Of a stretch of 64,000 nt of DNA, positions 55,674 through 64,000 are shown one piece after another. The translations under genes were made by a program, and so were the position numbers. Source of the stretch: Catenuloplanes indicus (GTDB taxonomy: Bacteria; Actinomycetota; Actinomycetes; Mycobacteriales; Micromonosporaceae); NCBI RefSeq assembly GCF_030813715.1, contig NZ_JAUSUZ010000001.1:8042501-8106500 (forward strand), read 5' to 3'. The notes beneath the pieces are model-generated. The model was not told the origin of the DNA. It saw nothing but the letters and a program-made list of their open reading frames with translations, and made no database searches. The stretch's first letter is position 1, and every line of letters begins with the position of its first letter.

Positions 55674-56124
55674 CCGCCCGCTGGCCGCCGCCGTGGCATG
55701 CTTCCTCCTGCTCACGGCCTGCGCGACGCCCGGAGAGCCGCCGCGGCCGTCCCCGGCGGCCGGCCCCGCCACGTCGCCGACCGCCCCCTTCGAGGCCTCC
55801 TTCACCGAGATCGGAGCGGCGAACATCGTGCTGATGTCCTGCATCGGCAGGTTCAACGTCGAGGAGAGCGAGTGGTGCACCGGCACCTTCATGTCCGACC
55901 TGGTCGACGACGTGACCACGACACTGCGGAAGGACATCGCCGGCCGCCCCGACCCGGCCCGGTTCGCCGGCGTCTCGGCCGCGATCCGGGACCTCGAGAA
56001 GTCCGCCGCCGCCGTCCGGCAACCCTGCGACGACCTCCCGGCCCGCAAGCTGCACTGCCTCGCCGCCTTCGACACGATGATGAACGACTGGTACACCTTC
56101 ACCAGCGCCACCGGCTACGGCTAG
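55666..56124 (+). CDS. Putative lipoprotein of unknown function
   Basis: A 152-residue protein with lipobox LLLTAC (Cys at residue 19) and a Pro/Ser spacer. A helical domain follows with four further cysteines (LMSCIGRF, EWCTGTF, QPCDDL, LHCLAAF) that can form two disulfides. The 8-base overlap with the preceding lipoprotein gene indicates co-translation. No family is recognised. Confidence 0.72.
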   Translation: MRDRPLAAAVACFLLLTACATPGEPPRPSPAAGPATSPTAPFEASFTEIGAANIVLMSCIGRFNVEESEWCTGTFMSDLVDDVTTTLRKDIAGRPDPARFAGVSAAIRDLEKSAAAVRQPCDDLPARKLHCLAAFDTMMNDWYTFTSATGYG

Positions 56125-56239
56125 CGACCCGCGACCACGGCGCCTGCCGACGGGCCTCTCCGGGACGGGCCCGGCGCTGTCCGATGGAGACATCGTGCAG
56201 GTCCGGTGCGGAACCGCCGCCGGCTCCCGTTGTCCCGTC

Positions 56240-56713
56240 ATGATCCAAGCCATGCGAAGCCGGATGTTGTTCACCGTCGTTGCCTACGTCGCCGGAGCCG
56301 TGATGGCCTGGGCGGTGTACTGCATCGAGGTCACCGTCGTCTACGCCGGCCTGCTGGTCACCGCGCTGCTCGCCGGCACGGACCCCGGCGGCCCGCTGGC
56401 CGGTCCGCTCATGGTTCTCTGGGCGGCCGCCGCCGGCGCGTTCCTCACGATCATCGTGCTGTTCCCCGCCGTACTGATCAGCCGCGCGGCCCGGCCCGTC
56501 AGCTGGCCCGCCGCGCTCGCGCTCGCCGCCGCCCTGCTGGCCCTGCTCACCACCACGTCCGACCTCGCCACCGACCCGACGACGACCTGGGTGGTCCTGG
56601 CCGCCGCCAGCGCCACACCGCTGACCGTCTACTGCGCCATCGTCTCCGTCGTCACCCGCCGCCCCGCCGAGCAACCCCCGGCGGACGACTGGTTGTTCGC
56701 GTCGCAGTCCTGA
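56240..56713 (+). CDS. Small membrane protein of unknown function
   Basis: A 157-residue protein with four hydrophobic segments (LFTVVAYVAGAVMAWAVYCI; VVYAGLLVTALLAG; LMVLWAAAAGAFLTIIVLFP; ALALAAALLALL plus a final segment). No family is recognised. ATG 56252 is an alternative start; neither has a good ribosome binding site. Confidence 0.6.
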   Translation: MIQAMRSRMLFTVVAYVAGAVMAWAVYCIEVTVVYAGLLVTALLAGTDPGGPLAGPLMVLWAAAAGAFLTIIVLFPAVLISRAARPVSWPAALALAAALLALLTTTSDLATDPTTTWVVLAAASATPLTVYCAIVSVVTRRPAEQPPADDWLFASQS

Positions 56714-56741
56714 CCCCGAGCCGTGGCTCGCGGCGCGGCGG

Positions 56742-57329
56742 TCACGGCGTCGGCGCGGGCCCGGCCGAGGAGTTGTACGCGACCTTCGCAGCGAGGACGG
56801 CCGGTTGGCGACGCTCGGGACTGACGCCGTGCACGTTCAGCGGCGGGCGCAGACGCTGGACCAGATCCGCCTCGATCGTCTCCGGATCCTCGTCCTCCGC
56901 CCAGGTCAACCGCAGGTGCGCGTGCATCCACGCGGTCAGCCGCGCCTCGTCCTCCGGGATCAGGACGACCCGGTCGGTCCAGGTCGTCCGGTAGCCCTCG
57001 GACAACATGAGTCCGGCCAGCGTGCGGCGCAGGGTCGAGCTCCCGGACCGCCGCAGATGGTTGCGCAGGATCCGGCCCCGCAGGCTGGTCGCCCGGCCGA
57101 GATAGAGCAGCCGCAGCGACGGGTCGCTCGCGTTGGCAGGCCCGGGCAGATCCGGGAAGACCGAGGGCCCGGCCCACCACGCGTAGACACCGCCGCCCCG
57201 GCCGAGTCTCTTCACGGCGACGTCGAGCGCGAACGGTGTGAACGACAGCAGCCGCAGCGCCTCATCCGCCCGTTCCTGATCGGTCGGCAGGTCGTCGTCA
57301 CGCACAGCGGAGAGGTTCATCGAGCCCAT
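56742..57329 (-). CDS. GIY-YIG nuclease-fold protein
   Basis: A 195-residue protein. GGGVYAWWAGP aligns with the first (GIY) half of the motif and LRLLYLGRATSLRGRI with the second (YIG) half, including the conserved Arg after it. A downstream acidic residue in LIPEDEARLTAWMHA could be the catalytic Glu. EDPETIEADLVQRLRPPLNV is a usual C-terminal block. The family includes repair and restriction nucleases; the role here is unknown. ATG 57329 or 57320 may start it. Confidence 0.75.
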   Translation of the reverse strand: MGSMNLSAVRDDDLPTDQERADEALRLLSFTPFALDVAVKRLGRGGGVYAWWAGPSVFPDLPGPANASDPSLRLLYLGRATSLRGRILRNHLRRSGSSTLRRTLAGLMLSEGYRTTWTDRVVLIPEDEARLTAWMHAHLRLTWAEDEDPETIEADLVQRLRPPLNVHGVSPERRQPAVLAAKVAYNSSAGPAPTP

Positions 57330-57556
57330 GCTAAGGCCCGGCGCCGCACCGGACACGCGCGCCGCGACCGGCAACCGCTGACCACGGTACGTCGGGGGCA
57401 TGACCGTACCGGTCTTCTACGCGCGACCCGGGGGCGCGGGTAGCCCGTTGAGCGTTCCCCCTGCCGTGGCGAGCCGGGACAGAGCGGGGGCGCCGGGGCG
57501 GATCCGGTCTTCGGCGCCGGCGGACCGTGACGCCGGTGAAGTGCGCAGCGAGCCCG

Positions 57557-58325
57557 TCAGGTACGCCGGGCGAGGTGCGCGACGATGTCGGCGGCCAGGA
57601 GGACGGTGGGCGGGAGCACGGCCTGGATCGCGCGGAAGGCCTCCGCGCGGCGGTGTGCGGGGAGCTGGAGGTAGGCGGAGACCGTGGCGAGGTGGCCGAC
57701 GTAGCCGGCGGCGGTGACCCGTGACGTGGCGCGCGATGGTGACCTGGCGGACGTCGGTGAACAGGCCGGACCGTTCGAGTTCGGTGCCGGGCCACTGCAT
57801 CGCCGCACCGGCCGGGGTGCCGTCGGGGGACGGGAACTCGTCGGTGTCCAGGAACGGCGCCCGCGCGGCCTGGACGGCGGACTCGACGGCCGGGTCGGCG
57901 AGGCGGGCCGGGCCGCCGAAGGAGGCGAACGTGCCGCCCGGCGTGAGCATCGCGGCGATCCGGGGCCAGCGGCCGGCGGGGGACGTCCAGTGCAGCGCGG
58001 CGGCCGCGTAGACCAGGTCGTACGTACCGCCCGGTGGTAGTTCTTCGAACGAGCCCTGCACGGTCCGCACGTCCGCGGGTACGTGGCGGCGCAGTTCGGC
58101 GAGCATGGCCGGGTCGGGTTCGGTCGCGGTGACGGTGGTGCCGGGACGGGCGAACAGGCGGGTGGCCTTGCCGGTGCCGGCGCCGATCTCCAGCGCGGTG
58201 CGGATCGGGCGGCCCGCGTAGCCGGTCACCAGCTCGTGCAGCTGGGCCGGATAGCCGGGACGGTACCGCTCGTAGGCCTCCGCCACCGACCCGAAACTCA
58301 ACGCGCGACCGGACATGCCGGACAT
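57557..58325 (-). pseudogene. SAM-dependent methyltransferase with a frameshift
   Basis: The N-terminal three quarters are a class I methyltransferase: AYERYRPGYPAQLHELVTGY, SAM motif I ALEIGAGTGKATRLFA, TEPDPAML, and LVYAAAALHW. At about 57718-57720 the CCC run (GGG on the coding strand) appears one base too long. The original frame then goes low-complexity. The shifted frame gives the expected family ending VTAAGYVGHLATVSAYLQLP and AADIVAHLARRT, then a stop at 57557. Either the gene is broken or the base is a sequencing error. It is divergent from the encapsulin operon. Confidence 0.75.
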
Positions 58326-58429
58326 GGTGGCACGCCGGACCCGACGGTGACGCCGGGGCGAGGAAGCGTAGCGGATCAGAGCGTGGTCGCCGGCCGTTCC
58401 GCTGCGGCGTTTTGTCGTTTTCAGCCTGA

Positions 58430-58590
58430 TGGGGGAGTTTGGCGATTTGTTTGTCCGATTTACACCAGTTACGCATATTTTTGTCAACGCAGGCGCCGGC
58501 CTCCATGTTTCTGCGCCGGATGATCTTGCTTCTCTCCAGGCCGCACCGCGCGAGAAGGCGTGGTGGCCCACATCGATCGGAGTTGTGCGC
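58430..58590 (+). promoter_or_regulatory. AT-richer upstream region of the encapsulin operon
   Basis: This region is clearly lower in G+C than its surroundings (for example GCGATTTGTTTGTCCGATTT and CGCATATTTTTGTCAACGCA) and separates the divergent methyltransferase and encapsulin genes, as expected for a promoter. No exact -35/-10 pair or cyclic-AMP-receptor-like site can be claimed. CGGAG (58578-58582) is the ribosome binding site, 8 bases before GTG 58591. Confidence 0.5.
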
Positions 58591-60015
58591 GTGACTCTTC
58601 TGGACACGGTCGGGACCCGGCCCGCGGAGAACGGCGACCAGCCGCAGCGGCGGTCCCTCGGGCCGGAGGCCGCACGGAACCTGGCCACGACCACCAAGAC
58701 CGCGCCCCAGATGCAGGGGATCACCTCGCGGTGGCTGCTGAAGCTGCTGCCCTGGGTGCAGGTCTCCGGCGGCGTCTACCGGGTCAACCGGCGGCTCAGC
58801 GTGGCGATCGGCGACGGCCGGGTGACGTTCACGTCGACCGGCTCGCAGGTGAAGGTCGTGCCGATGGAGCTGACCGAGCTGCCGCCGTTGCGCGGGTTCT
58901 CCGACGCGAACGCGCTGGCGGCGCTGGCCGAGCGGTTCCAGCAGCGGGAGTACGGGCCGGGCGAGGTCATCGTGACCGAGGGGCAGACGCAGGACCGTGT
59001 CTACCTGATCGCGCACGGCAAGGTGAACAAGATCGGGGCCGGGGAGTACGGCGACCAGACCGTGCTCGGCCTGCTCGCGGACGGCGACTACTTCGGTGAG
59101 CAGGTGCTGACCGGCACGCCGGGCCGCTGGCAGTACTCGGTCAAGACGATCACCTCGTGCACCGTGCTGGAGCTGCCAGCGCAGGCGATGCAGCAGCTCA
59201 ACGGCCAGGCGGAGCCGCTGCGCGCGCACATGCAGCGGATGGCGGAGCGGCCCGGCCGCAAGCAGAACAAGCACGGCGAGGCCGCGATCGAGCTGGCGTC
59301 CGGGCACGACGGCGAGCCGGACCTGCCGGCCACCTACGTGGACTACGAGACCTCGCCGCGCGAGTACGAGCTGAGCGTGGCGCAGACCGTGCTGCGCGTG
59401 CACAGCCGGGTCGCGGACCTCTACAACGAGCCGATGGACCAGATCGAGCAGCAGCTGCGGCTGACCGTGGAGGCGCTGCGCGAGCGCCAGGAGCACGAGA
59501 TGGTCAACAACCGTGACTTCGGTCTGCTGCACAACGCGGACCTGAAGCAGCGCATCTACACCCGGTCCGGCCCACCGACACCGGACGACATGGACGAGCT
59601 GCTGGCGCTGGTCTGGAAGGACCCGACGTTCTTCCTCGCGCACCCGCGCACGATCGCGGCGTTCGGCCGGGAGTGCAGTAAGCGCGGCGTCTACCCGAGC
59701 GCGATCGACGTGGCCGGGCACCAGGTTCCGGCCTGGCGCGGAATCCCGATCTTCCCGTGCAACAAGATCGGCGTGTCCGGCCGGCGGACCAGCTCGATCA
59801 TGCTGATGCGCGCGGGCGAGGACAAGCAGGGCGTGGTCGGCCTGCACCAGACCGGCATCCCGGACGAGTACCAGCCGGGCCTGAACGTGCGCTTCATGGG
59901 CATCACCGAGCAGGCCATCATCCAGTATCTGGTCAGCGCGTACTACTCGACGGCCGTGCTGGTGCCGGACGCGCTGGGCATCCTGGAGAACGTCGAGCTC
60001 GGACGCGAGGACTGA
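58591..60015 (+). CDS. eshA: Family 2B encapsulin shell protein 1 (EshA-type, cyclic-nucleotide-domain insertion)
   Basis: A 474-residue HK97-fold nanocompartment shell protein. The N-terminal arm includes [21 protein letters not shown] cyclic-nucleotide-binding-like domain is inserted at about 98-205 ([20 protein letters not shown] and [10 protein letters not shown]). The HK97 core follows, with [39 protein letters not shown] and [15 protein letters not shown], ending [20 protein letters not shown]. In the nucleotide domain the usual Arg-Ala-Ala after FGE is replaced by RWQYSVK, so ligand binding may be altered. It is coupled to the second shell gene by a one-base overlap. Confidence 0.93.
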   Translation: MTLLDTVGTRPAENGDQPQRRSLGPEAARNLATTTKTAPQMQGITSRWLLKLLPWVQVSGGVYRVNRRLSVAIGDGRVTFTSTGSQVKVVPMELTELPPLRGFSDANALAALAERFQQREYGPGEVIVTEGQTQDRVYLIAHGKVNKIGAGEYGDQTVLGLLADGDYFGEQVLTGTPGRWQYSVKTITSCTVLELPAQAMQQLNGQAEPLRAHMQRMAERPGRKQNKHGEAAIELASGHDGEPDLPATYVDYETSPREYELSVAQTVLRVHSRVADLYNEPMDQIEQQLRLTVEALRERQEHEMVNNRDFGLLHNADLKQRIYTRSGPPTPDDMDELLALVWKDPTFFLAHPRTIAAFGRECSKRGVYPSAIDVAGHQVPAWRGIPIFPCNKIGVSGRRTSSIMLMRAGEDKQGVVGLHQTGIPDEYQPGLNVRFMGITEQAIIQYLVSAYYSTAVLVPDALGILENVELGRED

Positions 60016-61445
60016 TGACCGACCTCCTCGAGCGGCAGGCCGGCGAACCGCGGCGGTCCCTCGGGCCCGCCGCGGCGCGGAACCTCGCCACCACCACGAA
60101 GACACGGCCGCAGAACGCGGCGGACTCACCGCGGTGGCTGCTGCGCATGCTGCCGTGGATGCCGGTCAAGGGCGGCGCGTACCGGGTCAACCGGCGGGCG
60201 CGGTACCAGACCGGCGACGGCCGGGTCCGGTTCGTCAACGACGGTGCGGCGGTGCGGGTGATCCCGGGCTCGCTGCGCGAGGTCCCGGCCCTGTCCTCGT
60301 TCACCGACATGTCCGGGCTCGCGCGGCTGGCGGACCGGTTCGTGCAGCAGGAGTACGTGCCCGGGGCGGTCATCGCGGAAGCCGGTGCGCGGGTCGACCG
60401 GCTCGTCCTGATCGCGCACGGCAAGGCGTCGCTCCACCAGACCGGCGAGTACGGCGACCGGATCCGGCTGGGCATGATCGCGGACGGCGACCACGTCGGC
60501 GGCGAGGCGCTGACCTCGACGCTGCTCGGGTCGCAGCTCGGCACGCCGGTGACGTTCCCGCACACGGTCCGCGCGGAGACCGCCTGCACCGTGCTGACGC
60601 TTCCCGCGGACACGCTGCTCGCGCTCGACGGCCCGCTGCGTAGCGATCTGATCGGATGTCTGCGGTCCTGGGTCGGGGGCATGTCCGCGGTCCCGCGCAA
60701 CAGGTTCGGCGAGACCGACATCGCGCTGGCCAGCGGCCACGACGGCGAACCGGACCTGCCCGGCACGTACGTCGACTACGAGCTGAAGCCGCGCGAGTAC
60801 GAGCTGAGCCTCGCCCAGACCGTGCTGCGCGTCCACACCCGCGTCGCGGACCTCTACAACGACCCGATGAACCAGGCCGAGGAGCAGCTGCGGATCACCA
60901 TCACCGCGCTGCGCGAACGGCAGGAGGACGAGCTGGTCAACAACCATGACTTCGGCCTGCTGCACAACGCGGACCTGACCCAGCGCGTCGCCACCCGCAC
61001 CGGCCCGCCCACGCCGGACGACCTGGACGACCTGATCTCCCGCCGCCGCAAGACCAAGGTGATCCTGGCGCATCCGCGCGCGATCGCCGCGATCGGCCGG
61101 GAGGTCACCGCGCGCGGCCTGACCGTGCCGCCGGTCGAGGTGCAGGGCCGGCTCGTACCGTCCTGGCGAGGCGTGCCGATCCTGCCCTGTGACAAGATCC
61201 CGGTGACCGGCGCGGGCACCACGTCGGTCATCGCGATGCGGCTCGGCGCGGAGGACCAGGGCGTGGTCGGCCTGATCCCGAAGGACCTGCCGCACGAGAC
61301 CGCACCCGGCCTCAACGTCCGGTACATGGGCGTCGGCGCGAACGCGATCACGTCGTACCTGGTCAGCAACTACTTCTCGGCCGCGGTGCTGACCCCGGAC
61401 GCGCTCGGCGTCCTGGAACACGTCGAGATCGGCACCACCTCATGA
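60015..61445 (+). CDS. Family 2B encapsulin shell protein 2
   Basis: A 476-residue paralogue of shell protein 1, sharing [52 protein letters not shown] and [14 protein letters not shown]. Its inserted nucleotide-binding-like domain (about 88-200) differs most: [10 protein letters not shown] replaces DYFGE, and a longer loop precedes [13 protein letters not shown], where an Arg-Ala pair is kept. Two non-identical shells in one operon fit a two-component, mixed icosahedral shell. It starts one base inside the previous stop and ends in an ATGA overlap with the synthase. Confidence 0.92.
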   Translation: MTDLLERQAGEPRRSLGPAAARNLATTTKTRPQNAADSPRWLLRMLPWMPVKGGAYRVNRRARYQTGDGRVRFVNDGAAVRVIPGSLREVPALSSFTDMSGLARLADRFVQQEYVPGAVIAEAGARVDRLVLIAHGKASLHQTGEYGDRIRLGMIADGDHVGGEALTSTLLGSQLGTPVTFPHTVRAETACTVLTLPADTLLALDGPLRSDLIGCLRSWVGGMSAVPRNRFGETDIALASGHDGEPDLPGTYVDYELKPREYELSLAQTVLRVHTRVADLYNDPMNQAEEQLRITITALRERQEDELVNNHDFGLLHNADLTQRVATRTGPPTPDDLDDLISRRRKTKVILAHPRAIAAIGREVTARGLTVPPVEVQGRLVPSWRGVPILPCDKIPVTGAGTTSVIAMRLGAEDQGVVGLIPKDLPHETAPGLNVRYMGVGANAITSYLVSNYFSAAVLTPDALGVLEHVEIGTTS

Positions 61446-62503
61446 CGACCCTCTCCACGGTACGGGGCTCCGCCGGGTCATCCGGCGCGGCGGAGCCCGC
61501 CGCCGCGGTGCTGGCCGGCGCGCGCACGCTGGTCGCACCGGCGCTGCGGGCCGCGATCGAGGCGCTGCCGCAGTCCACCGCCCGGCCGAGCGGATACCAC
61601 TTCGGCTGGTGGGACCCGGCCGGGAAACCGGCCGCGGAATCCGGCGGCAAGGCGCTGCGCCCCGCGCTCGCGCTCACCGCCGCCGCGGCCGTCGGCGGCG
61701 ACCGGGCCGCGGCCGTGCCCGCCGCGGTCGCGGTCGAGCTGGTGCACAACTTCTCGCTGCTGCACGACGACGTGATGGACGGTGACGCCACCCGGCGGCA
61801 TCGGCCCACGGTCTGGGCGGTGTTCGGCATCGACACCGCGATCCTCGCCGGGGACGCGCTGCTGGCCACCGCGATCGACGTGCTGGCCGCGTCCGGCGCA
61901 CCGGCGACCGTACCGGCGATCAGGGGTCTGTGCGCCGCGGTGCAGGCGCTGGTCGACGGGCAGGCCGCCGACCTGAGATTCGAGCAGACCACGACGGTAC
62001 GGTTGGAGGACGTCCTCGAGATGGCCGCCAACAAGACCGGCGCGCTGCTCGCGGCGTCCTGCTCGCTGGGCGCGCTGTTCGGCGGCGGGTCCGCCACCCA
62101 GGCGGGCCTCCTCGGCCGGTTCGGCTCCGATGTCGGGCTGGCGTTCCAGATCGTCGACGACCTGCTCGGCATCTGGGGCGACCCGGCCGCGACCGGCAAG
62201 CCGGTCTTCTCCGACCTGCGCAACCGGAAGAAGTCGCTGCCGGTGCTGGCCGCGCTCACCTCCGGCACCCCGGCCGGCCGGGAACTGATCCGCTACTACG
62301 AGCGGGAGACCGCGTTCACCGACGCCGAACTGCCCCGGATCGCCGCGCTGATCGACGACGCCGGTGGACGCGCCTGGTGCCACGCCCACCGGGACGCGCT
62401 GCTGCATCAGGCATCCGCGTCGCTGGCGGCCGCCGGCCCGCTCCCCGCCGCGGCCACGGAACTGACCGCCCTGGCCCGGCTGGCGACCCACCGTACGTAC
62501 TGA
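61442..62503 (+). CDS. Polyprenyl diphosphate synthase, likely encapsulin cargo
   Basis: A 353-residue trans-isoprenyl synthase that condenses isopentenyl diphosphate with an allylic diphosphate. The first Asp-rich motif is [10 protein letters not shown] (Asp 109-110) and the second [12 protein letters not shown] (Asp 239-240). [11 protein letters not shown] and the catalytic block [12 protein letters not shown] are also present. The first 30 or so residues are Gly/Ser/Ala-rich and disordered-looking ([20 protein letters not shown]). Such an extension could dock the enzyme inside the shell. Translational coupling to the two shell genes supports cargo status. Product chain length is not predictable by eye. 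Confidence 0.9.
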   Translation: MTTLSTVRGSAGSSGAAEPAAAVLAGARTLVAPALRAAIEALPQSTARPSGYHFGWWDPAGKPAAESGGKALRPALALTAAAAVGGDRAAAVPAAVAVELVHNFSLLHDDVMDGDATRRHRPTVWAVFGIDTAILAGDALLATAIDVLAASGAPATVPAIRGLCAAVQALVDGQAADLRFEQTTTVRLEDVLEMAANKTGALLAASCSLGALFGGGSATQAGLLGRFGSDVGLAFQIVDDLLGIWGDPAATGKPVFSDLRNRKKSLPVLAALTSGTPAGRELIRYYERETAFTDAELPRIAALIDDAGGRAWCHAHRDALLHQASASLAAAGPLPAAATELTALARLATHRTY

Positions 62504-62524
62504 TCTACCACTATCCTGCTTGGC

Positions 62525-63163
62525 ATGTCCTCCGCGGAGCAGTTGCTCGAGGCACGTCTGACCGCGCTCGGCGAGCTGTGGGCGGTGTGGGCGGCGCACG
62601 GACACGATCTGGACGCCGCCCGCTGGACCCGCCCGACCCGGCTCCAGGGCTGGGACGTCAAGGCCCTCTTCGCCCACCTCGCCGCGTGGCCGCACGGCTT
62701 CGCGCAGATGCTCGGCCTGGTCCGCGCCGACGAGCCCACCCACCCGTCCGCAACCGCGCTGCTGCGCGACCTGAACCGCCCCGGCGGTCTCGCCGCCCTT
62801 CAGGCCCCACGCGTCGCCAGGGGCGCCCGCGACGCCGCCCAGCAGTACACACCGGCCCAGCTGACCGAGGCGTTCGCCGAGGTCGGGCCGCGTGCGCTGA
62901 CCGCCGCCCGCGCGCTCGGCCCGGTCGTCGTCGACTACTTCGGCATAGCCCGCCTCACGCTGACCGAGGCCGCCGGCATCGGCATCGTCGAGTCCACGGT
63001 CCACCTGCTCGACCTGCAGCGCGCTCTCGGCCGGGAGCCGGCCGTGCCGCCGTCCGGCCTGGCCCAGACCGCGGAGATCCTGGCCGCGATCCCGTCCCCG
63101 ATCGCCTTCATCGAGGCCGCCACCGGCCGCGCCACCGGCCCCCTCTTCCCTCTCGTCTCCTGA
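62525..63163 (+). CDS. Mycothiol-dependent maleylpyruvate isomerase-like (DinB-fold) protein
   Basis: A 212-residue four-helix protein. GWDVKALFAHLAAWPHGFAQ contains the first metal-ligand His of the DinB/maleylpyruvate isomerase N-terminal domain. ESTVHLLDLQRALG supplies the later His. ALTAARALG lies between. Members often act with mycothiol, the thiol of actinobacteria. The substrate is unknown. It starts 21 bases after the synthase gene, so it may be the fourth gene of the encapsulin operon. Confidence 0.8.
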   Translation: MSSAEQLLEARLTALGELWAVWAAHGHDLDAARWTRPTRLQGWDVKALFAHLAAWPHGFAQMLGLVRADEPTHPSATALLRDLNRPGGLAALQAPRVARGARDAAQQYTPAQLTEAFAEVGPRALTAARALGPVVVDYFGIARLTLTEAAGIGIVESTVHLLDLQRALGREPAVPPSGLAQTAEILAAIPSPIAFIEAATGRATGPLFPLVS

Positions 63164-63240
63164 CCGCCCGGCCGTCCCTCGTCGATCCCTCCTATCGGGG
63201 ATGGCCGGCCGCGGCCAGCGCGGCCGGTATCGCCGCCTCG

Positions 63241-63534
63241 ATGGCCCGGATGCCGGGCGCGGACGATATTCCGCTCGTGGTCGTCGAGGTCGGAATGATT
63301 CTCTCGCTGAGCCGGGTCTTCCGGATAACGCTTACCGAAGCCGGCGCTAAATCGATTCTCGGCGGATTCGTCGGGACCGACGTCGGGCGCGGCGTCTTCC
63401 AGTTCCTCGGCGGCTGGATACCCGGCGCGGGGAACGCGTTGAATGCGTTCACCGCCGCCGGAGTGGTGGAGGCCATCGGCTGCGCGGTCGCTGCGGACTT
63501 CAGCCACCGCCCCGAGCCGCCCTCCCTGGGGTGA
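63241..63534 (+). CDS. Short DUF697/EcsC-like hydrophobic protein or remnant
   Basis: A 97-residue protein resembling the membrane-associated tail found on some GTPases: MPGADDIPLVVVEVGMILSL, AGAKSILGGFVGTDVGRGVF, then GGWIPGAGNALNAFTAAGVV and EAIGCAVAADF. The homologous-looking part seems to begin about 20 codons before ATG 63241, where no start codon or ribosome binding site is seen. It may therefore be a truncated gene. It follows the DinB-fold gene. Confidence 0.55.
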   Translation: MARMPGADDIPLVVVEVGMILSLSRVFRITLTEAGAKSILGGFVGTDVGRGVFQFLGGWIPGAGNALNAFTAAGVVEAIGCAVAADFSHRPEPPSLG

Positions 63535-63551
63535 TCCCGGGTCCGTGACGG

Positions 63552-64000
63552 CTAGCGGACGCGGCGGTAGAAGGCGATCGTGGCGCCGTGGACGGTGAGG
63601 AGGGTCTCGCGACGGAAGTGGGTGCGCAGGACCGGGGCGGCGCGCGGCTTGTGGATCAGGGGGTCCTCGGGGCCGGTGGAGGCGACCACGAACCAGACCC
63701 GGGTGAAGCCGCGCAGGTGGGTGGCGACGTCCGTGTGCTCGACCGCGGTCAGCCGGCCAGCCTGGCCGGCGGTGCGGGCGAGCAGCACGTCGGCCGGGCG
63801 GGCCGGGTCGCCGAGGTAGTAGTAGTCGACGCCGGCCCGCAGCGCGCGGTTGTTGTCCTGGTAGAGGATGGCGTCGCCGGGGCGGTCGTGGGCGGCGATC
63901 ATGCGGGTGAGCGCGCGGTAGTCGGCGCCGTTCTTGGCAAGGTCGCCGCGCTGCTGCCGGTGCTCCGGCCAGGCGGCGGCGAACAGCACCGCGAGCGTCA
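63552..64000 (-). CDS. C-terminal part of a membrane glycosyltransferase-like protein (runs off window)
   Basis: The frame is still open at the right edge, so only the last 149 or so codons are visible. The start of the visible part is hydrophobic (TLAVLFAAAWPEHR), followed by a soluble domain: ALTRMIAAHDRPGDAILYQD, VDYYYLGDPARPADVLLAR, FTRVWFVVAST and LLTVHGATIAFYRR. This resembles the extracytoplasmic tail of GT39-type (mannosyltransferase-like) integral membrane proteins. The 3' end is close to the DUF697-like gene and convergent with it. Confidence 0.65.
   Translation of the reverse strand, partial: TLAVLFAAAWPEHRQQRGDLAKNGADYRALTRMIAAHDRPGDAILYQDNNRALRAGVDYYYLGDPARPADVLLARTAGQAGRLTAVEHTDVATHLRGFTRVWFVVASTGPEDPLIHKPRAAPVLRTHFRRETLLTVHGATIAFYRRVR

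Noticed and set aside
57557-58325. GPP 2-C-methyltransferase of a 2-methylisoborneol cluster
   Set aside because: The visible motifs are those of a generic small-molecule class I methyltransferase, the gene is on the opposite strand, and no 2-methylisoborneol synthase is present.

Overview
The window is about 73 percent G+C and densely packed. It has frequent GTG starts, many ATGA or GTGA stop/start overlaps, a bifunctional geosmin synthase, EshA-type encapsulin shells, and secreted glycoside hydrolases with cellulose- or arabinose-binding modules. This points to a filamentous, sporulating soil actinomycete. Codon use and protein style suggest the Micromonosporaceae (Actinoplanes/Catenuloplanes/Micromonospora group), but that placement is inference. 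No tRNA, rRNA, CRISPR array, transposase or integrase was seen.

Region by region. 1-9.2 kb: a LuxR regulator cut by the window edge, an XRE-cupin regulator, an MFS exporter, glucose-6-phosphate dehydrogenase (zwf), a holin-like membrane protein, and an MFS exporter followed by a NarL-type two-component system. 9.2-19.7 kb: carbohydrate use, with two GH43 arabinan-degrading enzymes that share an operator-like 13-mer, a ribokinase-family kinase, an amidohydrolase, and a CBM2-GH18 chitinase preceded by a perfect palindrome. 18.4-28.5 kb: detoxification and small-molecule enzymes (erythromycin-esterase family, LLM oxidoreductase, SDR, GNAT, dipeptidase plus N-formylglutamate amidohydrolase, a stand-alone Clp N-domain protein, a 2H phosphoesterase, a GlxA-type regulator with an isochorismatase-family hydrolase) and 6-phosphogluconate dehydrogenase (gnd). 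zwf and gnd together cover the oxidative branch of the pentose phosphate pathway.

28.5-31.5 kb: a MerR regulator, a 1.6-kb repeat-rich gene-poor stretch (14 exact-length 18-bp repeats, a 20-bp perfect inverted repeat, dispersed GC-rich repeats), and an aldo/keto reductase whose promoter has the MerR layout of a dyad in a 19-bp spacer. 31.5-39.5 kb: AlkB-family dioxygenase, lipB, an MFS transporter, an ArsR regulator and clpC. 39.5-50.4 kb: a two-component system, a wrecked Na+/H+ antiporter, and a duplicated block [membrane protein - response regulator - histidine kinase]. In that block one copy kept the membrane protein and lost the regulators, and the other kept the regulators and lost the membrane protein.

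50.5-63.5 kb: geosmin synthase with an unusually long tail, a PL3 pectate lyase, two lipoproteins, a GIY-YIG protein and a frameshifted methyltransferase. These are followed by a translationally coupled operon of two different cyclic-nucleotide-domain encapsulin shell proteins (family 2B) and a polyprenyl diphosphate synthase, the likely cargo. The terpenoid nanocompartment operon, together with a short motif repeated twice in the nearby geosmin synthase, is the most interesting system in the window. The last gene, on the minus strand, runs off the right edge.
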